The notes under the pieces: model-generated | Told to the model about the DNA's origin: nothing | The model's input: only the letters and a program-made list of their open reading frames with translations | Databases searched by the model: none | Shown: positions 1 through 11,345 of the stretch, one piece after another | How the letters are laid out: every line of letters begins with the position of its first letter | Position numbering within the stretch: position 1 is the stretch's first letter | DNA from: Perkinsus marinus ATCC 50983 | Lineage: Eukaryota; Perkinsozoa; Perkinsida; Perkinsidae | Direction: 5' to 3' | NCBI RefSeq assembly: GCF_000006405.1 | Contig: NW_003205427.1 | Coordinates: 199,160-263,159 of the forward strand | Length of the DNA: 64,000 nt | Translations under genes and position numbers: made by a program

Positions 1-1024
1 CCGGGATAGATCTACTGCAACGAGGCGACCATCGGTCTGAAAGCTCATAGTAGTAGGGCTCGAGAAGGAGGAGCTCACCTTCAGAGTGGCCAGCACGGCT
101 CGTGAGTCGCCAACCCATGCACAGTTGAGGGAGGCATTCCGCAGTAGAACGATGGTTGCGGTCGAGCCGGAGAAAGCGCAGTCAAATTGGTCTTGAGAGT
201 CCGAGGCGCGCTCGCACATGACTAAGGGAGCACGAATTGGTGAGAACAGTTCTTATTATTTTCATTACTACCATGGGCCCGGATAAAAGCCGTTTTAAAT
301 GCCTTGGGCAAGTCTTCCTGGAAGTTGGGATCATCACGGATGAACTGACAAAGACTAATAGCAAGGGAGGACTATATCAAGTCCAGAATCGTACTTCTGG
401 TAAGATCTTGTGACACAGTTTAGACACAACATGACCGTATGGGCCGTGACCATCAAAGACAGCATACCTAGATAGACGACCTCTCGAAAGAAGTAGATGA
501 GGAAAGCATTATATCACATCTCATAATCGTCCGTGACGAGGATCGCGAAATCGTCCTGGTTGGGCATGTCCGGTTTCAGTCCTTTTTTACACACATAGCC
601 CATCGTTCTAGGGACCGTCGCCCCTTGTTGCTTACAGGTCTTATCCTAACAGTGAAGAGGGTATACGGATCCTTAGGGCAGTGACCCTAGTACTTCAAAT
701 CCTTTCTGTTGGGTAGGCTGGTCCTCCACAGCTTGGCTAGTTATTGACAACCTTCTGGGTGATCCAGATCCTGTCACTATTCTCCCTGAGCAGCATCACT
801 AGCATGGGAAACCAGGTGAAGAGGCTACTACCCCGCTGACGAGTTTCATCAACCTCGGAACTTGCTGCCACTTCCAAGCCCACATCAGTGCTCTGGCTCA
901 TTGACAACCTACGTCTGCGTTTATCCCTACATATCAAGGATGAATTCTCCACAGGGGAAGTGGATGGATCGAAGGCCTCAGTGTTCACGGTGTTGGACTT
1001 TCCGCGGGAGCACCAAGAACCCAT
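1..1024 (-). CDS. PP2C-type Ser/Thr protein phosphatase, 5' part, multi-exon, cut by window start
   Basis: A metal-dependent PP2C phosphatase removes phosphate from Ser/Thr. Reading the minus strand, exons 518-645, 395-467, 272-344, 79-221 and <1-36 join with consistent phases. They give, in order, a PNQDDF motif, the metal-binding FDGHG motif, a helical stretch, FSGSTA, and WVGDSRAVL followed by DGRLVAVDLS; all are PP2C signatures in family order. The likely start at 1024 reads MGSWCS, a fit to an N-myristoylation signal, as in many protist PP2Cs, so membrane attachment is inferred. The first exon's donor (between 737 and about 900) and a possible small exon near 650-730 are not resolved. 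The catalytic domain continues beyond base 1. Family certain; exact N-terminus less so. Confidence 0.85.
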
Positions 1025-1076
1025 GTGCTGATATAAAATCTACAAAAACAGTTTTAGTTTTTTTCAAATGCTCGTA

Positions 1077-3360
1077 GACCGATTCTGACCACCCTAACTG
1101 ACGAAGCGAATCCAAGTTGCATTTTCACAGCCTCAATTTCGCCGATATAAACGGCAGAAACCTCTGATTGATCCCACTAAGGGCGCTCTAAGACCCTCAA
1201 ATGGGCCCCACTATGTCAACTCAACAAATTTATTTTTATCACCCGGAAACGTTCACCGCAATGATTTTCATAACTTATGACACACAAGTGTGAACGTTCA
1301 GTACACATCGTGTTAATTTCCAAGAGTATCGGAATACGACGAGTGGTTGGGGTCCAATAATGAATCTCTGCAGGGCGTTATGGTTCAGTGAGCGTATCAT
1401 CACGGTAAAGGTAGGCAATCTGAGTAAATCAGCAGTTCCTATCCAGGAAGCTATAATGTTCCCGGGGAGAACTCATTTTGAGCTTTCCACGTATGGCTAG
1501 GGATGCATTCTTCAATCAGTTTCCCATGTAAATGTCATCATCACATGAGGAACATTTCCCTCGTTATTATCAAACCCTGGGGAACGTTCTCTCCCAAAGC
1601 CAGATGGGCCCCTGGTTCATACTGGGTTAGAAAAGTGTACATCTTTTGAAGGCATATACTTAGGTCAATTCCTCTGTGGCTTCGAGTACATCCGCTGGCA
1701 CAATGAGTTCTTCACGAACAGGGGATGAGAAGCGACCAGTTCCTCTGTCCTTATCAAACGAGCAATACCTGGTACAAGGTGAACCACGTCTTCCTGATCG
1801 AAGTTCAACAGACTTTCGCAACTGAAGTCCATCATACTCACCCTTGAAACCATTGAGATCTAATGTGAGTTTTTAAGAACAGTATTACTTAGTTCGTTTC
1901 ACTGACTCACGTTCTTAAGGACCTATTTCAAAATTCTCTTTAAAGAAGCATTCACGAGCTCCTTACGCATGAGATTGCCAAATTTACTCTAAACCGTTTT
2001 CAAAATTATCCTCGAAGAACCTCATGAAAAGTTACTTGGAATCTTCCACCGCAATTAGTCTAGAAACTATAAATCTAAAAGAACTTACTTGGAAATCTCA
2101 AGCTGAGAATACGGTGAGGCCCAACTCATGGGCCTGTTCAACACAACATGATGAAGTATGTAGAGGATCTACGCCAGTACTTGGGTCTGCGTACGAAAAC
2201 AGCACGCAGACGCACAGGACCTTATCCTGCCGAGGTTAACTCGCTAAAATACAAGAAATTCATCGTAACCCTGTGTTGAAGTGAATAATTGCGTTTCCAA
2301 ACCACGTGAGCACGATTCCCGGTGGATGCAATTCTACAGTCTTTTTCTCGACTGATTTTCGTTCTAATTAAACTCTACATTCGTCCACCGGTCCATCTTA
2401 CTAGGGAGAGGGACGGGGAGACCTTTGGCACCCTTTGTCGAACGCTCGGGTACCCTATTGCGTTTTGCTCAGTGCAAAGCTAAGATCTCACTTGGCCTCG
2501 TTTTCAAGGTTAGGTCCCTCACACTGGATGCTGAAGTACTGTGTGTGTCGGCTCAAAGTCCAACGTCATCGCGGGTTGGTTAGACTGAGGGACTTTCTTG
2601 GAGTTTCTTAAGTTTGTGAGGTGATGATTCTAGCCTTAAGATTCGCCAAACTTAGGGGATAAGTGAACGAGGCTCTGAATTTGACAACGATAGTATAATC
2701 GATTCCACTATTAGAACGATCAAAATACAAAGAGATAAACGGCAACCGCTAGCTGACTAGTCTCATCAAGTTGAGCCAGGATCATTCACAATTCTATACC
2801 TGCCGTACGGTTCGATTCGGTGAGTCGAGTCCCAACGCCTATAGATGGGAATGTTCCTGGTGTGAAAAATTCTCGTTCCCTCAGCATGCTAGATCGAATG
2901 ACGACTAAAAGCGTGTCCTCAAAGTCTTCGCAGTTTGAAAGCGCTCTCCCTGGCTTACAACGAGATGTAATAGGATAACATTGATGATGATGACCTTGCA
3001 CATTGTGGAGTGCGTATTGGTCTTGTCAATTCGTGGCAATTTCTCATTCCTATTGCCGTTTGAAGAAGTCTTCCCGTTCCTACTAGCATTTAGACTCGAT
3101 GAAGTGACGGATTCTTGGTGCTGTCTTTTCAGACGTGTAGAGTCTAAGGTCAGGGAGAGAACTCGTGAGAGTATCGGCCAATGGCTTCAAGTCGTCGAAG
3201 CGGCTGGACTTGAGCGGGAACTAATTAAAGGATGTAGTAAAGCGGAGAATCGAACAGGTAGTCTTGGGAGTATTAGACCTGTAACCTACCCGAGCGGGAT
3301 GATTTTCTCGCAGTGCCGGAGATACTCTATCATGGAGCAGGGCCGACAAGGTCTACCCTC
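1077..3360. other. Intergenic stretch, no recognised gene
   Basis: No frame here resembles a family I know. A 62-codon minus-strand frame at 1665-1853 (FSCESLLNFDQEDVVHLV...) has coding-like composition and could be an exon of an unrecognised gene. Short plus-strand frames at 2024-2239 and 2981-3360 have no support. A promoter for the PP2C gene must lie just above 1024, but I see no clear core element. Confidence 0.4.
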
Positions 3361-3367
3361 GGGACTA

Positions 3368-3581
3368 TACACCTTTTCAATCTCAAATTCAGCAAGTGAA
3401 AGAACAAGTTAGATAAATGAAATTTGATTTTCGACGAGTGAAAGGAGTTTTTCACGAAATGAAAGTTCAAATTCGAAATGAAAGTTCGATTTTCGTAGAC
3501 CGGTCGAAAACGAAAGTTCAAATTCGTCGAACACAAGACTAATTTCGACCAATGAAAGCTCACTTTCATTGAAAAGGTGTA
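3368..3581. repeat. MITE-like inverted repeat, family 2
   Basis: A 214-bp AT-rich element is bounded by perfect 14-bp terminal inverted repeats: TACACCTTTTCAAT at 3368-3381 and its complement at 3568-3581. The interior is built from degenerate copies of a short unit around ATGAAAGTTCAAATTCG, so the complementary strand translates as a spurious FHxSxLxF repeat. Related sequence recurs near 51540-51600 and 55440-55610, both ending in TTTGAAAAGGTG or a close variant. No transposase is present; non-autonomous DNA transposon is an inference. Confidence 0.6.
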
Positions 3582-4594
3582 GAAGTATCCAAACCTTTGA
3601 GATTGATCCCGCTACTATGGAAGCGACAATTTGTTGTTCCCAAAACCAGCCTGTCTCAGGCAAGGGGGAATTATTACACCCGTGTCGGTGGATTTTTTGG
3701 ATATGCGATTGGTGCAGGGGGGGGGGGTTTGCTGCAGGGGGGGGGATTGCTGCAGCTTGGCTAATGCTAGGAAAGGGCAGATGGCCTCGATTACATCGTG
3801 GCTTGAATTCTACGGGGTGGGTAAGCATCGGAGAGCTTTTGGACTCGACGTAGGCTGATCAGCATCTGGATTTCGTGCTGAAAGGAGGACGGAGGAGGTT
3901 GTCAGGATAGGGAAATATGTGGTTATGCTGTAGTATTTGGGGAGCTCGAGCGGGATGGTGGCTATTGGTCTCCTCAACAACTGTGGTTATGAACGTCATG
4001 TGTTCATAGAAGGGTCCATGGGAGAAACCTTTCTGTGGAAGGGAGATCGCCGTCCCCTTTGCCTCGTCCGAGAGCATACAGCGTGTATTGAACGAGACGT
4101 TGTAGGCGAATTTTGATGTGCTCCTCGAACCTTGAGGTTTAGACAGCTTCTTGTATAGAAGTAGTAGCATGTCTGTAGTCAGAGGCGGCTCGACTAGCGC
4201 GAGTGAGTGTTGAAATTGGTTGTTCAAAGCAGTAGACTGTCCTCGGGTGAGAGAGCTAACGGCTTCGAGCGGAATCCATGTGAAGACTGAATCACTTGAT
4301 CCTTTCTAAGCTCCATGCTTAGCCTTGACTGCTCACGGAAGTGGATAGTGAGCTCGTCGGGAGGCCTCAGCTGACGCTCTCGAGCCCATTGGAGAGTATT
4401 CCAGAACTGAGTGCTATCTTGGTGATCACTTCGGCCGGCCTTCGCGTCGTACCGCAAGGAGACATGAATGAACGTTTTATACTTCATCAGGAGCTCAGAT
4501 GAAGTCATTTTCCTGTGTTCAATCTATGCCTTGACCTCGTTCCGTTATCGCATAAGGGCATTGGGAGCAACAGTAGTAGTATTGGTAATGGTAG

Positions 4595-5785
4595 TTGATT
4601 CTCTCTTGTTGCAGACATTGTATGATATCCCTTCCCCTCTTCTCAAGAGAGAGCTTTAAGACGTTATGGAAGCCTTTGGTCCCCCTTCTCGTTATTGCAT
4701 CGCTCCTGGTATTCCTACTGGTCGAATTGAAGCATAAGCATGCGTGGTCGGGACTACTCCCATCCTTTAGGGAAGTAAGAGGCATTGCTTAGCTCAGGTG
4801 TCTGGGTGGTGGTTATCAATGTGGGTAAATAATATGTGTCGGCGACAAAATAAAAAATTTGAGGAGATTTTTGGGAAATTCTTGTTGTTTTCTGTACACT
4901 TTTACATGGAGTCGTATACGAACTCTTATAATTAGTGAGGAAACTCCTGAGCTCAGCTGAGGAAAGCGAACAGACATTTCCAACACTGGTGGTTGTCACC
5001 TTAGGTGATAGAATATTTACAGTCCCTCTCGAGCCAGGACACCAGTTGTATAAAGGAATACAGTCTTATCGGAGGTGATTTTCGTCACTGCTGTGGTAGC
5101 GTAACAACTTTTTTGTTGTTGTTCAGTTATAGTTTTCCTATCGACTGTTTGTGGTATACCAATATCGGCCGTGGAAGTGACAGGAGGGATTCTCCTGAAA
5201 TGGTATACTCTGACTACTCGTCATGTGCGTCTCTATGATGGTGGTCGCGGTCCTCAGGCGTGCGCTCCTGGTGGCGTTCCCAGCTAAGACCATGGGCTGT
5301 GCAGTATCCTTCCTTATGGGAAGGTATTTCTGGTGAGTCTTGGCTGCTACTGATGGGAGACTCCGTGACGACAGTGACACTCTTAGGTTTGATTTCGTGC
5401 GTTCTGCGTTGGACAAGAGCGACTACTATCACGCGTTACAAATTCTCACGGAGAAATCGGAGTTGAAGTTCCTCTTCTTGTCCAGGTTTATGTATGTGAG
5501 TGGAGACTGCTGTTATCATACTGTTGTTATGATCCCCGATCTCAGGTGCCGATTTGGGTGAAGAATTATGGCGCTTCTGTAACGGCAGTATCCTTCCAAG
5601 GGTTCCTCATAGCCTCTACAACAGTCGGCTTCCTCTTCTCGGTACTCTTCGTATACGTCGGGGTCACAACGAGCAGCATACTAGGAGCGATGTCTACAGG
5701 GGTAAGCGTTGAGAAATCGCAAGATAGCAAGATTCATGTTTTTGCCAGTCTGAAAGTACGAACCCTGTTACACTGGCACTCATGA
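4595..5785 (+). CDS. Possible multi-pass membrane protein gene, exons unresolved
   Basis: Plus-strand frames give several hydrophobic segments: LWKPLVPLLVIASLLVFLLVEL (4664-4729), a segment around MMVVAVLRRALLVAF (about 5236-5280), and FLIASTTVGFLFSVLFVYVG (about 5600-5660). They lie in different frames, so introns would be needed, and a MITE (4820-4986) would fall in one of them. The duplicate at 17.7-24.7 kb keeps the same segments, apart from a 12-nt deletion that shortens the first. I do not recognise a family. The antisense frames are also open and conserved, so this call may be on the wrong strand. Confidence 0.3.
4820..4986 (-). repeat. MITE-like element, family 1 (copy 1)
   Basis: One of six related elements of about 165-190 bp in the window. 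All share ends close to GTGTGGGAATATATG and its complement, a subterminal TCCTCAGCTGAG block and an AT-rich centre. This copy runs antisense to those at 39.3 and 44.7 kb. It is also present in the duplicate (18556-18720), so it predates the segmental duplication. Confidence 0.6.
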
Positions 5786-5790
5786 TAGTT

Positions 5791-6748
5791 GGTATCATAT
5801 GCCTTACCGTTGGTATGACGTGGTTATGCATTGAAGTTAGGCGGAAAGTAAGGACTTTTCTGGCATTGCTGAGGCCACTGGTGTGTTCCCTAGATCCGCC
5901 AGTTGCACGAATTAGAAGTTGACGAGTCAGCCACTCGGCTGCTAGCCTCTTCACTGGATGAGGACTATGCACCACCGAGAGCTGCTGCTACTGCTGCAAT
6001 CATCGACGGGATAGTGCCTTCCGTTGCCTGTCCTCAATGCTTTATAAGCTGTAGTAGTAGAAGTGCAGCTACAACGGCTGCCACTATGACGACTTGCCGT
6101 TTATGACACTAACTGTTTGCATTTCTTGAGAGCAATAAATTGCTCGTTCGTTAAGTTAGTCGAACGGTTGTGTTATACAGTCGGGAGGGATCGGGACCGC
6201 TCCTGTCCATCATGCAGGGGCTATGTCATGTCACTTCTACCTATTTTCGACAAGAGTTTACACGAGTTTTGGACGAGCGATGGCAATTGATTAAGTTCTG
6301 GTTTTCTTGGGGCTTTAGGGCGAATCGTTGAGGTCCGAGGTTCGTGAGAAATGATCAGTGTGTTAGGTAGGAAAGGTGTGATCGTTGGAGAAGTCCGAGG
6401 TCACTATTCGAGGCGATTCAATGGAGATTAAAGTTCTGAGCTAGGCGGAACACGAGAGTCCCTCGAACATGAGGCGGGATGATTTTTTGGGCGCAAGGTG
6501 TGATGGAGTCTCTAGAGGAAGGCAACGTTGAAGTTGATGGAGAATGTTGGGGAACTCCACCCGACAGATGGAAGTGCTGAGATCAGTCAAGTGACTCTGC
6601 GAATACCGACCCTCTCGTGCTCGGAGGCAATGCATTTTATTCATCAGGTGAATTTCATCGAACGGGAAGATTTTCACATGGGATTGGTCGGGGCTCTCTT
6701 CCTGAGGGCATATAGTGGTGATCACCTCTAGTCACAGTTGTTGAGTCC
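5791..6748. other. Region upstream of ADAT3, missing from the duplicate copy
   Basis: Together with the ADAT3 gene this stretch (5790-8190) has no counterpart in the second duplication copy. Short frames (5903-6106 plus; 6441-6725 minus; 6528-6731 plus) have no family resemblance. An extra 5' exon of ADAT3 around 6501-6570 is possible but not supported. Confidence 0.4.
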
Positions 6749-7762
6749 ATGTCAGCTCCTATACAATACTGTCCTAATTGCACTAAGTTCACTCAGCTAC
6801 TACCACAAGAATTCACACGCCCTCTTGAGACGGTCCCGGCTACGGTGTTAGAGGTTCCGAAAACGAAGGCATCGGTTATCATGAAAACGCTGTCGCGGAG
6901 GAGTCCTTTGCCGTCTACCATGTCTCATCTCAAGCGGGTGCGGCGGCATGCAGATAAGGAAGGAATTTTGGAAGTGGTCGTTGGCCCACAGCACTGCGAA
7001 GTTCCCTTTGAAGATCTCGACGTGCGACTGGTTGACGTGCCCAAGTACCCAGCTTTTACACGGGAACAGTTTCAAGAGTGGAACCAAGTGTGGCCGATGG
7101 TCTGGCGGCGACCAGCTCTAGAGAGGAGCGACACGAAACTCAACAACCCGGGCAACAGCCGGCGGAAGGAAATCCTGCACATGATGGAAGCAGCTGGTGG
7201 GTCGCCTTGACTGATGAGGCTACTTGAGTGGTCACAGTGTTGGCAGGTCGGAAAAAAGTGATCATAGTGTCACCGAATGGCGACGTCATTTCCGAGGCTG
7301 AGGCTGATGATAGGCATCCATTGAGACATGCTTGTATGGAAGCTATTAATGAGGTAGGGACAACATGTGGGGCTCGGTGTGCCTTTCCTGGGATCATTGG
7401 TTGTTCAGGTGGCTGCAGCAGCGACTCCCCTCCCTGCAGTTCATAGTGGTAAACGACCGCGCTCGCCCGAGGGGTCTGCTGATGGAACTCTGTCGGACAT
7501 CGAGAGATCGAGCTATCTTTGCACTGGTTGCAGCGTCTTCCTTTTCACAGAGCCCTGCATTATGTGTGCTATGGCTCTATTGCATTCCCGAGTTGCGGAG
7601 GTATATTTCTCTAGCGGAGCGAAGTGTGCCGGCTTTGGTGGTTTTCTCGACCTCGACCCTCCATTGCATATCAATCATCGACTCAACCACACGTTTACTG
7701 TCATGCAGGTCACCAACAAGGGGTGCTGCGAACTGTGTGCCTCACTCCCCTCGAAAAATTGA
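6749..7762 (+). CDS. ADAT3: tRNA-specific adenosine deaminase subunit ADAT3/TAD3
   Basis: TAD3 is the structural partner of TAD2 in the enzyme that converts A34 to inosine in tRNA anticodons. Exons 6749-7196, 7247-7353 and 7409-7762 join in phase through introns of 50 and 55 nt, giving 302 residues. The N-terminal half contains the KYPAFTREQF..W..VWP stretch typical of ADAT3. The deaminase core has HPLRHACMEAI, followed by YLCTG and EPCIMCAMALLHSR, the PCxxC zinc ligands. As in other TAD3 proteins the catalytic HxE is not in its active form: the position after HA is Cys, not Glu, so the subunit should be pseudo-catalytic. LNHTFTV near the end matches the family. The start at 6749 is the first Met of an open exon; a longer N-terminus is possible. 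The gene is absent from the second duplication copy. Confidence 0.88.
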
Positions 7763-8160
7763 TTCCATTTCCAACTGCCATACGTTACTTCCCATTCTGC
7801 TGTTGCGTTCCCGAGTTCCATCGACGATGATCGTTCACAGTCGGGAAAAGCACGTGGGGTGAACCGCTTCGGTATGATCGTTCGCTGATCTCACGGCTGA
7901 GTTATTTTTATACCCAAGTCAGGATTATTCGAGTCTTTGGAAGCGCGGCTGAAATCAGACGAGCAATGTGTGGAAATTAGCTGTGACGAATTCGAAATGA
8001 CACCAACCCGTGACATAGTGTGAGGAGTCCTCAGTGAGGACAGTCCCCCTAGCTCAGCAATATCTTCCTAGCATCTTGATGCATTACATACCCTCTTAGT
8101 CGTGCTGAGATAGGCTTATCATATCGACGATACATTCACAGTCGAGCTCCTTGTGCCGGA
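7763..8160. other. Intergenic or 5' exons of the ERV-like gene; nothing certain
   Basis: There is no convincing feature. The frame leading into the ERV/ALR-like exon is open from about 8080, but no start codon or splice acceptor could be fixed. Confidence 0.3.
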
Positions 8161-8367
8161 GGCCATGGTGGCTCGTTTCTTCACACTATTCACCTCGCCA
8201 GGGCTTTCATAACAGCGTCCTGTCAGGCGGTATCCGGTGGTCATTCCGATCGGTCGCAGAAGTGTCGCCCTAACGAGATGGAGTGGCTGACCTCATTGAT
8301 CAAGGTGTACCCTTGTCGGCATTGTGCTGATAGTTTCGTCGGCAATTGCTGCGAGACGCCACCCGAA
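8161..8367 (+). CDS. ERV1/ALR-like FAD sulfhydryl oxidase exon
   Basis: ERV/ALR enzymes use FAD to make disulfides and pass electrons to oxygen or cytochrome c. The exon reads GGSFLHT (family W/S..LHT), then about 40 residues on VYPCRHCADSF with the proximal CxxC at 8314-8325, then CCETPPE, and a clean GTGAGT donor at 8368. The order and spacing fit the family core. Downstream, around 8540-8610, TDELQNFCVRRCDEW could be the next exon (family SR..L..C..HN), but it is degenerate. N-terminal exons were not found. The copy at 24.88-25.06 kb is damaged. The identification is plausible, not proven. Confidence 0.5.
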
Positions 8368-9027
8368 GTGAGTTGCTGCGCTCGTCTAGTTCCACCGTTC
8401 AACCTTTGTTACTGATGAACAATCGTTACTCTTCCCCGAGTATCATACTAGAGGAAGAATAATAGTTATTCTTTGGGGGAAGATTCGTGATTATTCGAGT
8501 CCTTGCCGTGTGCTGAAGCGCCACTCTCTGCAGCCTCACTGCTGACGGATGAACTCCAAAACTTTTGCGTTCGTAGATGTGATGAATGGGGATCGGCATG
8601 AGTTGGCTCTCCGACTCATACTACTCACCGGTTGGATTCCGATTCTGAGGCGGCTTGCGTACTCATCATCAGTGATGCATCATTATAGTAGCTAACTCCC
8701 TATTTCATACAACTCAAAGACCTCGCATCAGGCCGCCTGATTCAGGCGCTGTCCAGCTTCACCTCACAATGAGGGCCTTGACTCTCACCCTATTATATGG
8801 GAATATGGGGCGATGGGCAGAGGCAGAGGTGAAAGAATGGACATAAAAATGGAAAAATAGACAGACATGGACTCATTTGCTTTTCAGATAATGAAACCTC
8901 TAAAGACATACTCCAACCACCTTCTTATAACGAGGTAAACCATAGTTGGGAGCCGGATCACATTCCGATAACAGCAGAAAAGTGAATGATGCCTAGGTCG
9001 AGTCGACCTAATAGGTATCTCATACCT

Positions 9028-9441
9028 TCACGGCGACTTCACCAGGGTCACAAGTTGGCCACCCACTGATGTGCCAATAGTATTGGTTTTACCATGATAT
9101 ATAAAGCGCTCGAGGTCATGTATTTTCAATAAGCCCGGACACTTCTTGCGAGCAACTGACATGTAGAGTCGGTATCTCACCACGCTACGCTGAGATAACT
9201 TGAAGACAAAGTGAGTCGCATCAAGGGGCAGGGCCCCTGACTTAGCTCCGCCTGGAGTCCGCGCACAACTGACTCGCAGAGTGACCTTTTCTTGCGCGGG
9301 CGGATCTGTTTTAAAAGTTGCTGACACAGTTAGATCGCCAGACATTTGCTTGGAGTACTCGCCGCTCGGTGGAGGAAACTTAGCATCAGACTGGGTAGCC
9401 AGCAGAGCAATAATAACAATATGAGGCAGGACCAGGACCAT
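9028..9441 (-). CDS. Small secreted protein, paralogue 1
   Basis: A 137-residue single-exon frame begins with a clear signal peptide (LVLPHIVIIALLATQSDA, likely cleavage before KFPPPSG). The mature protein is small and basic with few cysteines (CARTPG, KKCPGLL), which may form one disulfide. No domain is recognised; the PPSGEY start resembles lineage-specific secreted families I associate with Perkinsus. A paralogue of 135 residues lies at 25736-26143. The two share the signal peptide and both ends almost exactly but differ over about 45 central residues. Secretion is well supported; function unknown. Confidence 0.75.
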   Translation of the reverse strand: MVLVLPHIVIIALLATQSDAKFPPPSGEYSKQMSGDLTVSATFKTDPPAQEKVTLRVSCARTPGGAKSGALPLDATHFVFKLSQRSVVRYRLYMSVARKKCPGLLKIHDLERFIYHGKTNTIGTSVGGQLVTLVKSP

Positions 9442-9549
9442 GAGGATCGTATTGGCTTTGTTGAGAGGGACGGACTTCGATGCTACACCAACACAGGCGA
9501 GAGAAGATAACTAACAGGGGAGAAAAGTCATCTCGGGATTGTAAAGTCC

Positions 9550-10600
9550 TCGCTATTCGTGGGGTTCGGCTCATCGTTGGTCATGCGGCCAATCATCCAA
9601 CTTGACCTCAGTAACGCGTCACCGAATATGTGGCGCTTCACGTGTCTTTTACCCGGTTATGCGTGTATCGTAACAGGTAGCGTGTTTCCACTCTGTTGCG
9701 TATGGAGGTACCGCTACGATGATATAAACAGCCGCCTCCAACCGTGATCGTGTCTGTCGGTGATCGCGTCTGTCTTGACTCCTGCATTTTCTAATATTTG
9801 GTTTATTCGTGTATGGCTGGGGCGCCACGGTGGCGCCCCAGGCGCTTCTGGCGCTGTTGGCGCCACCAACATCGCTGGCCATCTACTCCGTGATCGCCGC
9901 TAGGGCTGTAGCGAAGTCACGTAGCGATCTTGCTCACCTTCTAGCTACGTATCCTTACCTTGCCCAAAGTAACCCGAAGTATTTCGGGCAGTGCCCAGCC
10001 CTTTCCGAGGAACATCCTACTAAGGTTGCTATCAGATGTGGATCTAGCGGCTTGCTCGAATAGTCCGGAAACAGAAGCTGGCAACCTACTCCGTAGTGTC
10101 GCACTACTTATCCTCAACACTTTGGCGAGTTTCTCCGCAACACTCGCGAGCTTATATCTGCCTACTCGAGCCCCCTCGCTGGAGCCGGCCATAAACTCCG
10201 TAACCGCCACTAGAACTGCCATGTACTTCCCCCTGACTGGAGGTGAAGAGTCTAGTCTTTGGATCACAGACTTGATCATGTCTGACTTTATATAAGGGTG
10301 GCTCACACCCAATCATCACAACAGAGCAGGCCCCCTAAGCGAGGGGTGCGAGGCGACAGTCCCCAGCCTTGCCGTCCAAAGACACGGCAGTCGTCCCCCC
10401 TGCACTCATGGACTTGATCATCGATGAAGTGCTCCTCCATCCCAGACATGCTTTGACGCAACTTGATGGTCCTTCAGGAAGACTCCTCCTCGTCTGGCCT
10501 GCAGCAGAAGGCTTCTGCCGGAAACATGATGGTTCGATATGAGGAATCCAATCACACCAGAGCAGACATCTGCGAAAGTCACCCAAATTTTGCTAGGGCA
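9550..10600. other. Duplicated region with open frames of uncertain status
   Basis: The best plus-strand frame, 9809-10063 (VAPQALLALLAPPTSLAIYS...), is kept in copy 2 at 26500-26754 with an alternative start. The minus-strand frame 9941-10312 is open only in copy 1; an insertion near 26869 breaks it in copy 2. The frame ending HDGSI is open over 80 codons in copy 2 (27016-27255) but shifted by an indel in copy 1. TTTATATAAGGG at about 10287 (and 26993) looks like a TATA element. I cannot say which of these is translated. Confidence 0.35.
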
Positions 10601-10650
10601 ATATCGTCGTTGAAGTAGATGGTAATACCATCTACGTCAACGACGATATT
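10600..10650. repeat. Long hairpin at the end of the duplicated block
   Basis: Arms of 23 bp (10600-10622 and 10628-10650) pair with one mismatch around a 5-nt loop TAATA. The copy-2 equivalent is 27313-27335 with 27341-27363. The duplication ends about 20 bp beyond the hairpin in both copies. Confidence 0.8.
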
Positions 10651-10712
10651 AATACTGTCACGGCATTCAGAAGCCATTTAGTAGCCATCTGGCTCAAGTT
10701 ACCTGTTATAAT

Positions 10713-11345
10713 ATGACCGCGAATTCTTCGCACGGCGGAGGAAGCGGTAGGATTCACCTGTGTCAAGACCCCTGCAACAACGGATCATTGAAACGATCCG
10801 AGAAGAAGAACCAATGCGACGACATAGATCAGCCGATGCACGGGTCGTCCCCGAGCACCGGCCAGGTAGGGCTGGGGAAGGTAAATTGTACACATAGTAT
10901 AGGAGAGGCCCTACTAGGGCCGCCCTAGTGGCTGCCTGGGACTCGACGGAGGGACCTCCGCAAGAGTCTCCGCAAATCACTGTTGCAATGCCTGACGCCA
11001 TCATGCGGGCAATTGGAGACGGCGAACGTGCTGCCAGTGGCGATGAAGTGCCCCCTCCGCCCTTCGGCAGGAGGCCAAAGGACACCGCATTTCAAACAAC
11101 TCCCCCTCGTGTGGTTGGAGGGAAAACCCTGAGATCCCAACTCTCCCCGAGTTTAGAGTAGGCCCTACGCGACTCGAGAAAGCAAAAGAGCTATTGGGCG
11201 GATACGTCCCCAGATATCGAAAAGCTGGTGGAGTTACAAGATACACTGAAGAGACTAGATGAAGAAGATCCATCAGCTATGGATGTCGACGAACTTCTTG
11301 CAACTTTGAACTCAGCTGTAGGCCTCCTCACTGAGTCGTACATGG
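10713..11345 (+). CDS. Gene-like frame interrupted by the BEL/Pao-like element (upstream piece)
   Basis: Plus-strand frames here have coding composition: QQRIIETIREEEPMRRH (about 10770-10820), a Pro/Gly-rich segment (10931-11157), and DIEKLVELQDTLKRLDEEDPS... running to the insertion point (11215-11345). The last frame is open up to the target-site duplication and stays in frame with 17455-17522 on the other side of the element, where it ends at a TGA. Splice sites between the upstream pieces are unclear. No family is recognised. The antisense is also open and Ser-rich, as expected opposite an acidic frame. Confidence 0.4.

Larger units (their letters stand above)
3890..5790. repeat. Segmental duplication, copy 1, part A
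   Basis: This stretch is matched, with small indels, by 17681-18963 plus 24152-24704; the gypsy-like element splits the second copy. Small in-frame indels (12 nt at about 4715, 12 nt at about 4385) and substitutions separate the copies. Open frames exist on both strands (minus 3859-4508 and 4519-4785; plus 4595-4792, 5005-5238 and 5546-5785), so the coding strand is uncertain. The plus strand reads as pieces of a multi-pass membrane protein. Confidence 0.85.
8192..10671. repeat. Segmental duplication, copy 1, part B
   Basis: Closely matched by 24883-27388. It contains the end of the ERV-like exon, the secreted-protein gene, a run of frames of uncertain coding status and a strong hairpin. Divergence is not even: most of the block is nearly identical, but the middle of the secreted-protein gene is highly diverged. 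Confidence 0.9.

Noticed and set aside
3330-3569. Minus-strand protein with FHxSxLxF repeats
   Set aside because: It is the translation of the internal repeat units of a MITE.
9941-10312. Minus-strand 123-codon frame as a gene
   Set aside because: It is broken by an insertion in the otherwise near-identical duplicate, so it is probably a chance frame.
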